Of a stretch of 7,406 nucleotides of DNA, positions 6,004 to 7,406 are shown piece by piece (the first letter of the stretch is position 1; each line of letters begins with the position of its first letter). The notes under the pieces were generated by a model. It searched no databases. It was not told where the DNA came from and saw nothing but the letters and a program-made list of their open reading frames with translations. The position numbers were made by a program, and so were the translations under genes. This DNA is from Planctomycetota bacterium (lineage in GTDB: Bacteria > Planctomycetota > Phycisphaerae > Phycisphaerales > UBA1924), in assembly GCA_023429345.1 (NCBI GenBank), contig JAEYVB010000378.1, positions 1-7,406 of the forward strand. Reading direction: 5' to 3'.

Positions 6004-6088
6004 GGCACCACCTAGACTTCATCCCGGCCCGGGAGCTTTCCCCCGCCGCCTACTCCCCGTCCAGAACCCCCTTGGAGTGATCCGTCGC

Positions 6089-7406
<1,318 letters not shown>

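Overview
This is a GC-rich, gene-dense chromosomal window. The gene set suggests a Planctomycetes-type (perhaps Phycisphaerae-like) bacterium. The hints are a stand-alone CoaB domain, a DUF255 protein with a DsbD-type tail, a low-similarity lipoprotein, frequent GTG starts and a type II/IV secretion ATPase. The taxon is an inference from gene content and style, because no phylogenetic marker is present.

Layout. From the left edge to 799 (+) is the C-terminal part of a DUF255/YyaL-like protein that ends in a redox-type DsbD N-terminal-like domain. It converges on, and overlaps by 11 bp, an RbsC-family sugar ABC permease (789-1826, -). A 224-bp gap (1827-2050) follows. It contains a strong intrinsic terminator pointing along the + strand, although no + gene lies upstream of it, so a small unannotated + transcript is possible. 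From 5813 down to 2051 is a compact minus-strand cluster in the order coaB, RluA-type pseudouridine synthase fused to a SAM methyltransferase, lipoprotein, queF. A divergent intergenic region (5814-6088) carries a good sigma70-like promoter facing right and a structured leader. From 6089 to the right edge (+) is a GspE/PilB/MshE-type ATPase, cut off by the window.

How the genes fit together. The minus cluster is probably one transcript: coaB and the fusion gene share the stop/start TAATG, and the later gaps are 41 and 57 bp. Two of its members modify RNA: the RluA domain makes pseudouridine, and QueF makes preQ1 for tRNA queuosine. CoaB serves coenzyme A synthesis. The permease stands apart, with no ABC ATPase or binding protein next to it.

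The most interesting items are the pseudouridine synthase-methyltransferase fusion, the orphan + strand terminator, and the secretion ATPase. The ATPase has a recognisable 24+5+24-residue c-di-GMP-binding (MshEN) layout and a five-unit tetrapeptide repeat in its linker. I found no mobile element, CRISPR array, tRNA or rRNA.
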